Shown: positions 47,719 through 57,033, numbered from the stretch's first letter. The stretch is 64,000 nucleotides of DNA from Pandoraea sp. (GCF_004297875.1 NZ_SCSK01000063.1:62001-126000), one strand, 5' to 3'. The notes: a model not told the origin generated them from the letters alone. Program-made: numbers and translations.

Positions 47719-49233
47719 ATGTCCTTCAAAACACTCGGATTGTCCGAGGCCATCCTGCGTGCCGTGACCGAATTGGGTTACACCACGCCGACTCCCATTC
47801 AGGCGCAAGCGATACCGGCGGTGCTGGCCGGCGGCGACCTGCTCGCCGGCGCGCAAACCGGTACCGGCAAGACCGCCGGCTTTACCTTGCCGATTCTGCA
47901 ACGCCTGTCGCAAACGCCCGTGGCGCGCCCGCACACGCCCGGCAAGCCGGCACCGGTGCGCGCGCTGATCCTGGCGCCGACGCGCGAATTGGCCGCGCAG
48001 GTCCAGGAGAGCGTGGCCCAGTACGGCAAATACCTGAAATTGAGTTCCGCCACCGTATTCGGGGGCGTGAGCATCGTGCCGCAGGTCAAGCAACTGGCGC
48101 GCGGCGTCGACATCCTGGTCGCGACCCCCGGGCGGCTGCTCGATCACATGCAGCAAAAGACGGTTGATCTGTCGCGCGTGGAGATCCTGGTGCTCGACGA
48201 GGCCGATCGCATGCTCGACATGGGTTTTATCCGCGACATTCGCCGCGTGCTCGCGGCGTTGCCTGCCAAGCGGCAGAATCTGCTGTTTTCGGCGACCTTC
48301 TCCGACGAGATCAAGGCGCTGGCCGACGGCTTGCTCGATCGCCCGGCGCTGATCGAAGTCGCGCGTCGCAACACCACCGCCGAACTGATCGCACAGAAAA
48401 TCCATCCGGTCGACCGTGAGCGCAAGCGCGAGTTGCTCGAGCATCTGATCACCTCGCAGAACTGGCATCAGGTGCTGGTGTTCACGCGCACCAAGCACGG
48501 CGCCAATCGCCTGGCCGAGCAATTGAACAAGAGCGGCATCACCGCGCTGGCGATCCACGGCAACAAGAGCCAGGGCGCGCGCACCCGGGCGCTTGCCGAA
48601 TTCAAGCAAGGCACGCTGCAGGTGCTGGTGGCCACCGACATCGCAGCGCGCGGCATCGACATCGACCAGTTGCCGCACGTGGTGAACTTCGAGCTGCCGG
48701 AGGTTGCCGAGGACTACGTGCACCGGATCGGCCGCACCGGCCGCGCCGGCGCCAGCGGCGAAGCTGTTTCGCTGGTGTGTGTGGACGAGCGCGATTTGCT
48801 GGCGAGTATCGAAAAGCTGATCAAGCGCAGCCTGCCGCGCGAAGTGGTGGCGGGTTTCGAGCCCGACCCCCATGCGGTCGCGCAGCCGATTCGAAAGAAT
48901 TCGCGGCAGGGCGCGCCTGGACGCAGCGGCGGGCAGCGCGCGCCGGCTACGCCGGCAGCCACGCAAGTCCTGCGTATCAAGAACGCGCCGAAGAAAAAAG
49001 CCGGCCAGTCTGCCGGCCAGCCGGGCAAGTCGCGCGCGCCGGGCAAACCGGCGTCGGGGCAAAGGAGCGTGCCGGCATCGGCCGAGCAAGGTCGTGCCGG
49101 CGCACCCAAGCCCGGCGGCGGGCGTTCCCGGGCGCAGACAGCGCAGGCCGCGCCGTCCCAGGGGCGGCGGCCGCAACGTGCCTCCTCGCAGGCGGCGCTG
49201 CTCACGCCAAAAGCAAAGTCCAGGCACGGGTAG
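47719..49233 (+). CDS. rhlE: DEAD-box ATP-dependent RNA helicase RhlE
   Basis: 504 aa. Q motif (TPTPIQAQAI), Walker A AQTGTGKT (45-52), DEAD at 160-163 and SAT at 191-193 are intact. The C-terminal RecA domain includes HRIGRTGRAG. The last ~125 residues are a basic Arg/Ala/Lys/Gln low-complexity tail typical of RhlE. It remodels ribosomal or mRNA structure. A GTG seven codons upstream (47698) is possible, but the family N-terminus begins at MSFKTLGLS. It has a long upstream leader. Confidence 0.95.
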   Translation: MSFKTLGLSEAILRAVTELGYTTPTPIQAQAIPAVLAGGDLLAGAQTGTGKTAGFTLPILQRLSQTPVARPHTPGKPAPVRALILAPTRELAAQVQESVAQYGKYLKLSSATVFGGVSIVPQVKQLARGVDILVATPGRLLDHMQQKTVDLSRVEILVLDEADRMLDMGFIRDIRRVLAALPAKRQNLLFSATFSDEIKALADGLLDRPALIEVARRNTTAELIAQKIHPVDRERKRELLEHLITSQNWHQVLVFTRTKHGANRLAEQLNKSGITALAIHGNKSQGARTRALAEFKQGTLQVLVATDIAARGIDIDQLPHVVNFELPEVAEDYVHRIGRTGRAGASGEAVSLVCVDERDLLASIEKLIKRSLPREVVAGFEPDPHAVAQPIRKNSRQGAPGRSGGQRAPATPAATQVLRIKNAPKKKAGQSAGQPGKSRAPGKPASGQRSVPASAEQGRAGAPKPGGGRSRAQTAQAAPSQGRRPQRASSQAALLTPKAKSRHG

Positions 49234-49381
49234 CAGCGGAATTATCTCGATTTGCCAGACAAACCGGGCACCCCGCCCGGCTGTGGGCGTGCGGCAACAG
49301 TTGGCGCATGCCGCGCCACCGCAAATTTGATTAAACGGCGTTCATCGCCTAAAACTTCCTTATACCTGCATGACAAATCGC

Positions 49382-49406
49382 CCTGCGCAATGCGGCATTG
49401 CGCAGG
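49382..49406. promoter_or_regulatory. 25-bp near-perfect palindrome before the gamma-CA gene
   Basis: Arms CCTGCGCAATGC (49382-49393) and GCATTGCGCAGG (49395-49406) are separated by one base. They lie 66 bp before the carbonic anhydrase-like start. No T-tract follows. An operator or a leader hairpin are both possible. Confidence 0.4.
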
Positions 49407-49471
49407 CGCTCCGGATATGGGAGTTACGGTGAATTACCGGTGTGGTTGGCGACGGTAAGGAGCCATCGAAA

Positions 49472-50032
49472 ATGCTGAGAAAGAATCCGCGCGGGGATTT
49501 CCCCGTGGTGCACGAAACGTCGTTTGTCGACCCGACGGCGATTTTGTGCGGCAAGGTCGTGGTCGGAGAAAATGTTTTCATCGGCCCCTACGTGGTGATT
49601 CGGGCCGACGAGGTCGACGAGCACGGCGACATGGCCCCGATCGTGATCGGCGCCAATTCGAATCTCCAGGACGGCGTGGTGATTCATTCCAAGGATGGCG
49701 CGCCCGTGACGATTGGGCAGAACACGTCGATCGCGCACCGCTCGATCGTTCATGGCCCGTGCGCCATCGGCGAGAACGTCTTCATCGGTTTCAACTCGGT
49801 GCTGTTCAATTGCGTGGTGCACGACTATGCGGTGGTGCGCCACAACTGCGTGGTCGACGGACAAGACATCCCTTCCAATTTCTATGTGCCATCGACCACC
49901 CACGTCAGTCCCGACACGGACTTGACGACGATCCCGAAGGTCACGCGCGATGCGAGGCAATTCTCCGAATCCGTGATTCATACGAATGTCGGATTCGCGC
50001 GCGCCTATCGTCGGATCCAGAACGAATTTTGA
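49472..50032 (+). CDS. Gamma-class carbonic anhydrase-like hexapeptide-repeat protein
   Basis: 186 aa left-handed beta-helix of the gamma-carbonic anhydrase family. Metal histidines are placed as in Cam: VIHSKDG, then His and His in SIAHRSIVHGP (spacing H-x4-H). The catalytic-region residues QDG and RADE are also present. Whether it hydrates CO2 is untested. ATG 49472 has AAGGAG upstream; the frame is open 10 codons further. The parvulin gene starts 13 bp after its stop. Confidence 0.85.
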   Translation: MLRKNPRGDFPVVHETSFVDPTAILCGKVVVGENVFIGPYVVIRADEVDEHGDMAPIVIGANSNLQDGVVIHSKDGAPVTIGQNTSIAHRSIVHGPCAIGENVFIGFNSVLFNCVVHDYAVVRHNCVVDGQDIPSNFYVPSTTHVSPDTDLTTIPKVTRDARQFSESVIHTNVGFARAYRRIQNEF

Positions 50033-50045
50033 GCCAGGAGTCGTT

Positions 50046-50798
50046 ATGTCTTTGAGCGTCAACGGTATTGCGATCGATCCGAGGGCGCTGGCCGAGGAAA
50101 TCGACCAGCACCGCGACCGGGCCGATCCCGAGTCGGCCGCGCGACAGGCGCTGGTCGCGCGTGAGTTGCTGCGCCAGCGGGCGATCGAGCTTCGTTTGCT
50201 CGGTGAAGATGGCGTGTTCGACGATTCGGTCATCGACGCGCTGGTGGCAGCCGATGTGCATGTGGTGCCGCCGAGCCTGGACGATTGCCGGGCTTACTAC
50301 GCCAACCACGCCGCGCAGTTCCGTCAGGGCGACAAGGTCACGCTCAGCCAGATTCTTTTTGCTGCGGCGCCGACCACACCGCTGAGCATCGTGCGGCGCC
50401 GCGCCGAGGATACCTTGCAGGCAGTGCTTGCGGACCCGTCGCGCTTCGACGCCCTGGCACGCCAGTGCCTGGCGTGCGGGCATGCCCAGCATGAGTGCAG
50501 TCTGGGCGAACTGGTGCGCGGCCAGAGTGCGCCCGAGTTCGAGCTGGTGGTGTTCAATGGCGATCGGCTGGGCGTGTTGCCGCGGCTGGTCAACACACGC
50601 TACGGCTTCCACGTGGTGCGCATCGAGCGCCGCGTCGTCGGCGAAGTGCCGGGCTTCGATGCCGCGCGCGAACGTGTCGAGCAATTGCTGTGGCAACACA
50701 ACCGGGCTCGGGCGCTGCGGCATTATGTGGCGCTGCTGGCCGGCACGGCCGAGATCAGCGGCATGACCACGTCGCCCGGCGGCGGCTGGCTGCAGTAA
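50046..50798 (+). CDS. Parvulin-type peptidyl-prolyl isomerase, likely chaperone
   Basis: 250 aa. The C-terminal half (about 100-205) is a PpiC/parvulin domain: VTLSQILFAAAP, FDALARQCLACGHAQHECSLGELVRGQ, and TRYGFHVVRIERR. The canonical GGDLG loop reads CSLGELV, so activity may be reduced. The N-terminal 100 residues are helical (NifM/SurA-like). No signal peptide, so cytosolic. Coupled to the gamma-CA gene, suggesting that protein as client. Confidence 0.8.
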   Translation: MSLSVNGIAIDPRALAEEIDQHRDRADPESAARQALVARELLRQRAIELRLLGEDGVFDDSVIDALVAADVHVVPPSLDDCRAYYANHAAQFRQGDKVTLSQILFAAAPTTPLSIVRRRAEDTLQAVLADPSRFDALARQCLACGHAQHECSLGELVRGQSAPEFELVVFNGDRLGVLPRLVNTRYGFHVVRIERRVVGEVPGFDAARERVEQLLWQHNRARALRHYVALLAGTAEISGMTTSPGGGWLQ

Positions 50799-50824
50799 GC
50801 GTTGGCCGGGTGGTCTTACCCCGC

Positions 50825-51151
50825 TCAGGGCGTGGCGGTCGAACCCAGCATACCGTATTCGATCGGGACCTTGACGTAAAAGACCTCGACTTTTTCGGCG
50901 CGCAGGCTGGCGAACAAGCGTTCCATTTCATCGGGGCTGACGGCCAGCGTAACCTCGACAGGTTGTTCGGCCAGTTCGAAAAATCGTGCGCAATGCAGCC
51001 GGCCGCCGCGACCGTATCCTTCGGCGGCGTGCACGACGGTGGCGCCGCCGATGCCGAGCCGCTTGGCCTCGCCGACGATCCAGTCGGCCAGCGGCTGATG
51101 CCTGTGGCGTTTGTTCTCTTGAAAGAACAGCGTGATTTGAAAGCCTTCCAT
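50825..51151 (-). CDS. DUF190 PII-like protein
   Basis: 108 aa ferredoxin-like fold protein of the DUF190 family, structurally like PII. Marks are ITLFFQENKRHRHQPL, VVHAAEGYGRGGRLH and VEVTLAVSPDEMERL. The family often sits beside crcB, as here (14 bp after it, same strand), so it probably responds to or modulates fluoride export. GGGAG precedes the ATG. Confidence 0.88.
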   Translation of the reverse strand: MEGFQITLFFQENKRHRHQPLADWIVGEAKRLGIGGATVVHAAEGYGRGGRLHCARFFELAEQPVEVTLAVSPDEMERLFASLRAEKVEVFYVKVPIEYGMLGSTATP

Positions 51152-51164
51152 GGGATTCTCCCGA

Positions 51165-51560
51165 TCAGGTGTTGCGCAGCAGGAACGATGCGCCGGCGAC
51201 GGTGGCCATGCCTAGGAACGTCATGATGAGCGCGCCGCTCACGTGGATGAAAATTTCCGCCATGGCCCAGCCCAGCCGGCCTTCCTGCAGCAGGGTCGCG
51301 ACTTCGGCGGAAAACGTGGAGAACGTCGTCAGGCCGCCAAGAAAGCCGGTAATGACCAGCAGGCGCCAGGCGGGTGGCAAACCCGGGTACTGGCCGAAGA
51401 AGGCGGTGGCGATGCCGATCAGGTAGCCGCCGAGCAGGTTGGCTGCCAGGGTGCCGAGCGGGATGGTTGGGAACAGCGCATTGAACTGTATTCCCAATAG
51501 CCAGCGCAGCACCGCGCCGAGCGAGGCGCCGAGGCTGATGGCGGCGATCGAGAGAAACAT
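51165..51560 (-). CDS. crcB: Fluoride-specific channel CrcB/FluC
   Basis: 131 aa, four spans; works as a dual-topology dimer. The pore Asn41 (TLAANLLGGYLIG) and the phenylalanines Phe80 and Phe83 with TTFST (GFLGGLTTFSTFSAE) are intact. It exports F- passively. ATG 51560 has AAAGGA upstream. It is the first gene after the fluoride riboswitch, followed by DUF190. Confidence 0.96.
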   Translation of the reverse strand: MFLSIAAISLGASLGAVLRWLLGIQFNALFPTIPLGTLAANLLGGYLIGIATAFFGQYPGLPPAWRLLVITGFLGGLTTFSTFSAEVATLLQEGRLGWAMAEIFIHVSGALIMTFLGMATVAGASFLLRNT

Positions 51561-51653
51561 GCGGGCGATCCTTTCACATGAAGAAAATGCAATAAGGTAC
51601 CCGATATTGGCGGTGCGCCAGGCGTGACGACCCACGCGCCCGCGTCACGGGTT

Positions 51654-51718
51654 GCGTAGGCATCATCAGCCCCGGCACGGACGCCGGTGGCGGTTAAAGG
51701 AGGCATGCCATCTCCTGC
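51654..51718 (-). promoter_or_regulatory. Fluoride (crcB) riboswitch
   Basis: On the minus strand, upstream of crcB, the aptamer reads GGAGATGGCATGCCTCC, then TTTAACCGCC, a CCGGC...GCCGG stem, and GGCTGATGATGCCTAC. These are the conserved blocks of the crcB motif. About 95 bases of expression platform follow, including GTGACG/CGTCAC pairing. It should turn on crcB and DUF190 when fluoride rises. Confidence 0.9.
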
Positions 51719-51828
51719 CGCGAGTGTAGCAGAGCGGCCGCGCCTTGTGCCGCGGGTTTGCGTGCGGGCGCGGCTCAGGCAGAATAGCGGCGAGGCGGTG
51801 CGCCGCCACGAAAAGAAAAAGGGACCAC

Positions 51829-52347
51829 ATGAAAGTTTTTGGCATCGCGGGTACCTCGGGTAGCGGCAAAACCACCTTGACCGAGGCATTGATCCGGCGC
51901 TTTACCGAGGACGGCGTGCGCGTGGCCGCAGTCAAGCATACCCATCACGGTTTCGACCTCGATACGCCGGGCAAGGATTCGTACCGGATGCGCGAGGCGG
52001 GCAGCACCGACGTCGTGCTGGTGAGCGAGAGCCGGCTGGTGCTGATGCGCGAATATCGCGCGGCGCCCGAGCCGGAACTGCCGGACGTGCTGGCGCTGCT
52101 CTCGCCGTGCGACCTGGTGCTGGTCGAGGGCTACAAGCGCAGCGCGGTGCCGAAACTCGAGGTGTATCGGCCCTCGCGCGGCAAGCCGCCGCTGTGGCCG
52201 GAGTTTCCCGACGTGGTGGCAGTGGCCAGCGACGAGCCATTGACTACGCCGCTGCCGCAGCTCGATCTGAATGACGTGGATGCGATCTATGCGTTCATCC
52301 GCGATTATTTGACGCGGTCACCGGAAATCACCGTGCCGCAGCGATAA
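51829..52347 (+). CDS. mobB: Molybdopterin-guanine dinucleotide biosynthesis adaptor MobB
   Basis: 172 aa P-loop protein with GTSGSGKTTL (Walker A) at about residues 7-16. The MobB motif VKHTHHGFDLDTPGKDSYRMREAGS follows, then LVEGYK. It helps MobA form MGD cofactor; DMSO-reductase-type molybdoenzymes need MGD. The start is ATG 51829; the frame is open upstream but not family-like. A bidirectional terminator follows. Confidence 0.95.
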   Translation: MKVFGIAGTSGSGKTTLTEALIRRFTEDGVRVAAVKHTHHGFDLDTPGKDSYRMREAGSTDVVLVSESRLVLMREYRAAPEPELPDVLALLSPCDLVLVEGYKRSAVPKLEVYRPSRGKPPLWPEFPDVVAVASDEPLTTPLPQLDLNDVDAIYAFIRDYLTRSPEITVPQR

Positions 52348-52375
52348 AAAAAGCGACCTCGCAGGCCGCTTTTTT
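52346..52375. terminator. Bidirectional terminator between mobB and pyrE
   Basis: A-tract, stem GCGaCCT/AGGcCGC with loop CGC, and a T-tract. It serves both convergent genes. Confidence 0.85.
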
Positions 52376-52399
52376 CCGACGTCGCGAAAACGCTCGCGC

Positions 52400-53089
52400 T
52401 CAATCCTTCGGGAAAGACGAGGCGCCGCCATGCTCGCCCGACCACTTGGCCGGCTCGTGCAGGAATTTCTCGACTTCGGCCAGCGTCTTGGCATCGAAGT
52501 GATTGTTGGCCTTGGCAACGCGCAGCACGTCCCACCAGGTCGCCAGCGAGTGCAACGAGACGTCGATCTCCTGCAGAACCTCGCGGCTTTCCTTGAAGAT
52601 GTCGTAATGGAAAATCACGAACACGTGATTGACCTTGGCGCCGGCCTCGCGCAGGGCCTTGCAGAAATTGATCTTGCTGCGCCCGTCGGTGGTCAGGTCT
52701 TCGACCAGCAGCACGCGTGAGCCTTCCGGCAAATCACCTTCGATCTGCGCATTGCGGCCGAACCCCTTCGGTTTTTTGCGCACGTATTGCATCGGCAGCA
52801 TCAGCTTGTCGGCAAGCCAGGCGGCAAACGGAATGCCGGCGGTTTCGCCGCCGGCCACGGTGTCGATCTGCTCGCAGCCGATTTCCTGGATGATGACCGA
52901 CTCGGCCAGATCCATCAGGGTGCGGCGCACGCGCGGATATGAGATCAGCTTGCGGCAGTCGGTATAGACCGGGCTGGCCCAGCCGGAGGTGAAGATGTAC
53001 GGTTTCTCGGCATTGAAATGCACTGCTCCCACTTCGAGCAAAAGCTTCGCGGTGAGGTCGGAAATCGTTTGACGGTCGATGCCTATCAT
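52400..53089 (-). CDS. pyrE: Orotate phosphoribosyltransferase
   Basis: 229 aa, making OMP from orotate and PRPP in pyrimidine synthesis. The PRPP motif VLLVEDLTTDGRSK is at 126-139; FTSGWASPVYTDCRK and VAGGETAGIPFA are family marks. Ends within a GC-rich divergent spacer shared with the MFS gene. Confidence 0.97.
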   Translation of the reverse strand: MIGIDRQTISDLTAKLLLEVGAVHFNAEKPYIFTSGWASPVYTDCRKLISYPRVRRTLMDLAESVIIQEIGCEQIDTVAGGETAGIPFAAWLADKLMLPMQYVRKKPKGFGRNAQIEGDLPEGSRVLLVEDLTTDGRSKINFCKALREAGAKVNHVFVIFHYDIFKESREVLQEIDVSLHSLATWWDVLRVAKANNHFDAKTLAEVEKFLHEPAKWSGEHGGASSFPKD

Positions 53090-53329
53090 GGACAGATCCT
53101 ATGCGTGACGGTGGGCGCCGGGGGGCGGAGGGCGCGCCGGATGCTTTGCCGCGCGCCGCGCCGGGCGGGCCTGGCAGATGGACGGCAGGCGGCCGCCTTG
53201 GGCGGGCGGCGCGAGTTTCCTAACCCGGCATTATGCCACAGCGAGGGCTCGCCAGGGGCACCCGCGGGTTGCGTGGCGGCGCTGGCCGGGACTACACTCT
53301 GGCCACTTCGAGGCTCCCTATCCCATGTC

Positions 53330-54571
53330 ATGGAAAATCAATCGGCCCTGCCGGCGGCACCGGCCGCAGAGACTGCCGGTCACCGCTACGCCAGTCGCGC
53401 GCTCTGGGCGGCCGCCGTGGGCTATGCGCTGGACGGATTCGATTTGCTGGTGCTCGGCTTCATGTTGCCGGTGATTGCCGCAGCCTTGCGTCTGAGCGCC
53501 GCCCAGTCCGGCGCGTTGGTGAGCTGGACGCTGGTCGGGGCCGTCGCCGGCGGCATTGGTTTCGGCATGTTGAGCGACCGGTTTGGCCGGGTGCGCGTGC
53601 TGAGCTGGACGATTCTTTTGTTTGCCGTGTTCACCGGACTGTGCGCGCTGGCACGCGGCTACTGGGATCTGCTGCTCTATCGCACCGTGGCGGGGGTGGG
53701 CCTGGGTGGAGAGTTCGGTATCGGCATGGCGCTTGCGGCCGAGGCCTGTGCCCCGGCGCAACGGGCGCGCGCCTCGTCGTTCGTGGCGCTGGGCTGGCAG
53801 GCGGGGGTACTGGCCGCGGCGCTGCTGACGCCGCTGCTGCTGCCGGTCATCGGCTGGCGCGGCATGTTCGCCGTTGGCCTGGTGCCGGCCGTCGTGTCGT
53901 TCCTGATGCGCCGCGCACTCGGCGAGCCCCGGTTGTTTCTGGAGCAGCGCGCGCGTGAGCCGCGCCCGGCCGGCTCGCTGCGCCTGCTGGTGAAGGACGG
54001 GCCGACGACGCGGGCGAGCGTGGGCGTGGCGATTCTGTGTTCGGTGCAGAATTTTGGTTATTACGGTTTGATGATTTGGATGCCGAGCTATCTGGCCAGG
54101 ACGTTCGGCTATTCGCTTACCAGGTCGGCACTCTGGACCGCCGTGACGGTGGTGGGCATGGCCTTCGGTATTTGGCTGTTCGGGCGGCTGGCCGATCGCA
54201 TTGGCCGGCGCCCGACCTTCATTGGCTACCAGGTCGGCGCGCTGGTGATGGTGTTTGTTTATGCGCGGTTGCAATCGCCCGGTGCGCTCATGATCGGCGG
54301 GGCGATCATGGGGCTGTTCGTCAACGGCATGATCGGCGGTTACGGGGCCCTGATTTCGGAACTGTATCCGACCGAGGCGCGTGCCACCGCGCAAAATGTG
54401 CTGTTCAATATCGGTCGGGCGGTCGGTGGATTCGGCCCGCTGGTGGTCGGCGCGGTAGCCCTGGCGTGGTCTTTCAAGGCGGCGCTGGGGCTGCTTGCCT
54501 CGCTTTATGCGCTCGACGTGCTGGCTACGCTGTGGCTGATTCCGGAGCGCAAGGGAGCGGTGCTCGACTGA
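53330..54571 (+). CDS. MFS transporter, aromatic acid:H+ symporter-like (AAHS)
   Basis: 413 aa, about 12 spans. Helix 1 has the DGFDLLVLGFML motif characteristic of aromatic-acid symporters such as PcaK and BenK; the loop motif is GMLSDRFGR. The C-half has GRLADRIGRRP. Substrate likely benzoate/hydroxybenzoate-type but unproven. GAGG precedes ATG 53330; the frame is open far upstream without family sequence. Confidence 0.85.
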   Translation: MENQSALPAAPAAETAGHRYASRALWAAAVGYALDGFDLLVLGFMLPVIAAALRLSAAQSGALVSWTLVGAVAGGIGFGMLSDRFGRVRVLSWTILLFAVFTGLCALARGYWDLLLYRTVAGVGLGGEFGIGMALAAEACAPAQRARASSFVALGWQAGVLAAALLTPLLLPVIGWRGMFAVGLVPAVVSFLMRRALGEPRLFLEQRAREPRPAGSLRLLVKDGPTTRASVGVAILCSVQNFGYYGLMIWMPSYLARTFGYSLTRSALWTAVTVVGMAFGIWLFGRLADRIGRRPTFIGYQVGALVMVFVYARLQSPGALMIGGAIMGLFVNGMIGGYGALISELYPTEARATAQNVLFNIGRAVGGFGPLVVGAVALAWSFKAALGLLASLYALDVLATLWLIPERKGAVLD

Positions 54572-54729
54572 GCGAGGCCGGCGGGAGCGCCCGCCCGAAA
54601 GCGACCCGAGGTGTACACTCACGATCCTGCACGTCGCTGGAGGCGGCAGACTCAGGTGCGCACCGCAACGGCGCAGGCACCATGCGCATGGCAGATTGGC
54701 CAGTGAATTTGTTGAATCAGGTTACGAAC

Positions 54730-57006
54730 ATGGACGAACAACTCAAGCAAAGCGCGCTTTCCTATCACGAGAATCCGCGTCCGGGAAAAATCTCGGTTAC
54801 CCCGACCAAACCCCTGTCGAATCAACTCGATCTGGCGCTGGCGTATTCGCCGGGGGTGGCTTTTGCGTGCGAGGCGATTGCAGCCGATCCGCTCAACGCC
54901 AATCGCTACACCTCGCGCAGCAACCTGGTGGGTGTGGTCACCAACGGCACGGCGGTGCTGGGCCTGGGCAATATCGGCCCGCTCGCGGCCAAGCCGGTGA
55001 TGGAGGGCAAGGGGTGCCTGTTCAAGAAGTTCGCCGGGATCGACGTATTCGACATCGAACTGGCCGAGCACGACCCGGACAAGCTGGTCGAGGCGATCGC
55101 CATGCTCGAGCCGACCCTGGGCGGCATCAATCTCGAGGACATCAAGGCGCCGGAATGTTTCTACATCGAGCAGAAACTGCGCGAGCGCATGAAGATTCCG
55201 GTGTTTCACGACGACCAGCACGGCACGGCGATTATCGCGTCGGCCGCGATTCTCAACGGCCTGAAGGTGGTCGGCAAGGACATCGGGCAAGTCAGGCTGG
55301 TGTGCTCGGGCGCGGGCGCCGCGGCGATCGCGTGCCTGGATCTGCTGGTGCACCTGGGCTTGAAAAAGGAAAACATCCTGGTGCTGGATTCGAAGGGCGT
55401 GATCCACACCGGGCGCGACAAGCTGGACCCGAGCAAGGCGCGCTATGCCGCGCAGACCGAGGCGCGCACGCTGGCCGATGCGAGCCAGGGCGCGGATGTG
55501 TTCCTGGGCTGCTCGACCGCGGGCGTGCTCAGCGCCGAGATGGTCAAGAGCATGGCCGACAAGCCGCTGATTCTCGCGCTCGCCAACCCGGAGCCGGAAA
55601 TCCGCCCGGAAGTGGCCAAGGCGGCGCGGCCCGATTGCGTGATCGCCACCGGGCGCTCGGACTATCCGAATCAGGTCAATAACGTTCTGTGCTTCCCGTT
55701 CATCTTCCGCGGCGCGCTCGATGTGGGCGCGACCACGATCACCGAAGAAATGAAGCTGGCGACGGTCAAGGCGATCGCCGAGCTGGCGCAGGAGGCCGAG
55801 CAGAGCGAGGAAGTGGCGCGCGCCTATGAAGGCCAGACGCTGGAGTTCGGTCCCGAATACATCATTCCGAAGCCGTTCGATCCGCGCCTGATCATCAAGA
55901 TCGCGCCAGCCGTGGCGCAGGCCGCGATGGACTCGGGGGTGGCCACGCGCCCGATTCAGAACATGGACGCCTACCGCGAAAGCCTGGGCGCCACGGTGTA
56001 CCGCTCCGGCATGGTGATGCGTCCGGTGTTCGCGGCGGCCAAGGCTCGCCCGGCACGCATCGTTTTCGCCGAAGGCGAGGATGAGCGGGTGCTGCGCGCG
56101 GCGCAGTTCGTGCTTACCGAAGGCATTGCCAAACCGATCATCATCGGGCGCCCGTCGGTGGTCGAGATGCGATTGCAAAAAATCGGTGCGCGCATCAAGC
56201 CCGGCGTCGATTTCGAGATCGTCGATCCGGAAAACGACGCGCGTTATCAGCAGTGCTGGCAGGAATATCACAACCTCGGCGCGCGCCACGGTGTCACGCC
56301 GGACATCGCCAAGGCGGCGATGCGCAAGGACAATACGCTGATCGGTGCGATCCTGGTGCGTCTGGGCGATGCCGACGGTATGATCTGCGGCATGATCGAC
56401 ACCTATCATCGCCATCTTGGAGTGATCGACCAGGTGCTCGGCAAGGCGGCCGACGCGCAGCACTATGCGGCGATGAATCTGCTGATGCTCTCGGGCCGCA
56501 ACCTTTTCATCAGCGATACCTACGTCAACGAATTGCCGAGCGCCGAGCAACTGGCCGACATGACGGTGCTCGCCGCGCGCGAGATCGAGCGCTTCGGGAT
56601 CGTTCCCAAGGTCGCGCTGCTGTCGCATTCGAATTTCGGCAGCGTTGCTTCGGCCTCGGCGCAGCGCATGGCCAAGGCGCGCGAGCTGCTGGCCGAGCGG
56701 GCGCCGGCGCTGGAAGTCGACGGCGAAATGCACGGCGATGCGGCGTTGTCCGAGACGGTGCGGCGGGCGGCGTTCCCGGGCTCGCGCCTGAGCGGTGAAG
56801 CGAATCTGCTGGTGATGCCGAATGTGGAGGCTGCCAACATCACCTATAACCTGCTCAAGATGACCAGCGGCGAGGGCGTGACGGTCGGGCCGTTCCTGTT
56901 GGGTTGCGCCAGGCCGGTGCACATCCTGACGCCGGCGGCTACGGTGCGGCGCATCGTCAACATGACGGCGGTGGCGGCAGCCAACGTGGCGGTCAACGCG
57001 AAGTAA
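54730..57006 (+). CDS. maeB: NADP-dependent malic enzyme with phosphotransacetylase-like domain
   Basis: 758 aa MaeB type. The N-terminal malic enzyme domain (about 15-425) contains YSPGVAFACEAIAADPLNA, FHDDQHGTAIIASAA and VCSGAGAAAIACL. The C-terminal phosphate acetyltransferase-like domain (about 430-755) contains FAEGEDERVLRAAQF and is regulatory in MaeB. It converts malate to pyruvate, making NADPH. ATG 54730 is chosen as it gives the usual ~759 aa length. Terminator follows. Confidence 0.96.
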   Translation: MDEQLKQSALSYHENPRPGKISVTPTKPLSNQLDLALAYSPGVAFACEAIAADPLNANRYTSRSNLVGVVTNGTAVLGLGNIGPLAAKPVMEGKGCLFKKFAGIDVFDIELAEHDPDKLVEAIAMLEPTLGGINLEDIKAPECFYIEQKLRERMKIPVFHDDQHGTAIIASAAILNGLKVVGKDIGQVRLVCSGAGAAAIACLDLLVHLGLKKENILVLDSKGVIHTGRDKLDPSKARYAAQTEARTLADASQGADVFLGCSTAGVLSAEMVKSMADKPLILALANPEPEIRPEVAKAARPDCVIATGRSDYPNQVNNVLCFPFIFRGALDVGATTITEEMKLATVKAIAELAQEAEQSEEVARAYEGQTLEFGPEYIIPKPFDPRLIIKIAPAVAQAAMDSGVATRPIQNMDAYRESLGATVYRSGMVMRPVFAAAKARPARIVFAEGEDERVLRAAQFVLTEGIAKPIIIGRPSVVEMRLQKIGARIKPGVDFEIVDPENDARYQQCWQEYHNLGARHGVTPDIAKAAMRKDNTLIGAILVRLGDADGMICGMIDTYHRHLGVIDQVLGKAADAQHYAAMNLLMLSGRNLFISDTYVNELPSAEQLADMTVLAAREIERFGIVPKVALLSHSNFGSVASASAQRMAKARELLAERAPALEVDGEMHGDAALSETVRRAAFPGSRLSGEANLLVMPNVEAANITYNLLKMTSGEGVTVGPFLLGCARPVHILTPAATVRRIVNMTAVAAANVAVNAK

Positions 57007-57033
57007 GTACCCCGCCGCGCTCGGGCGCGGCAA

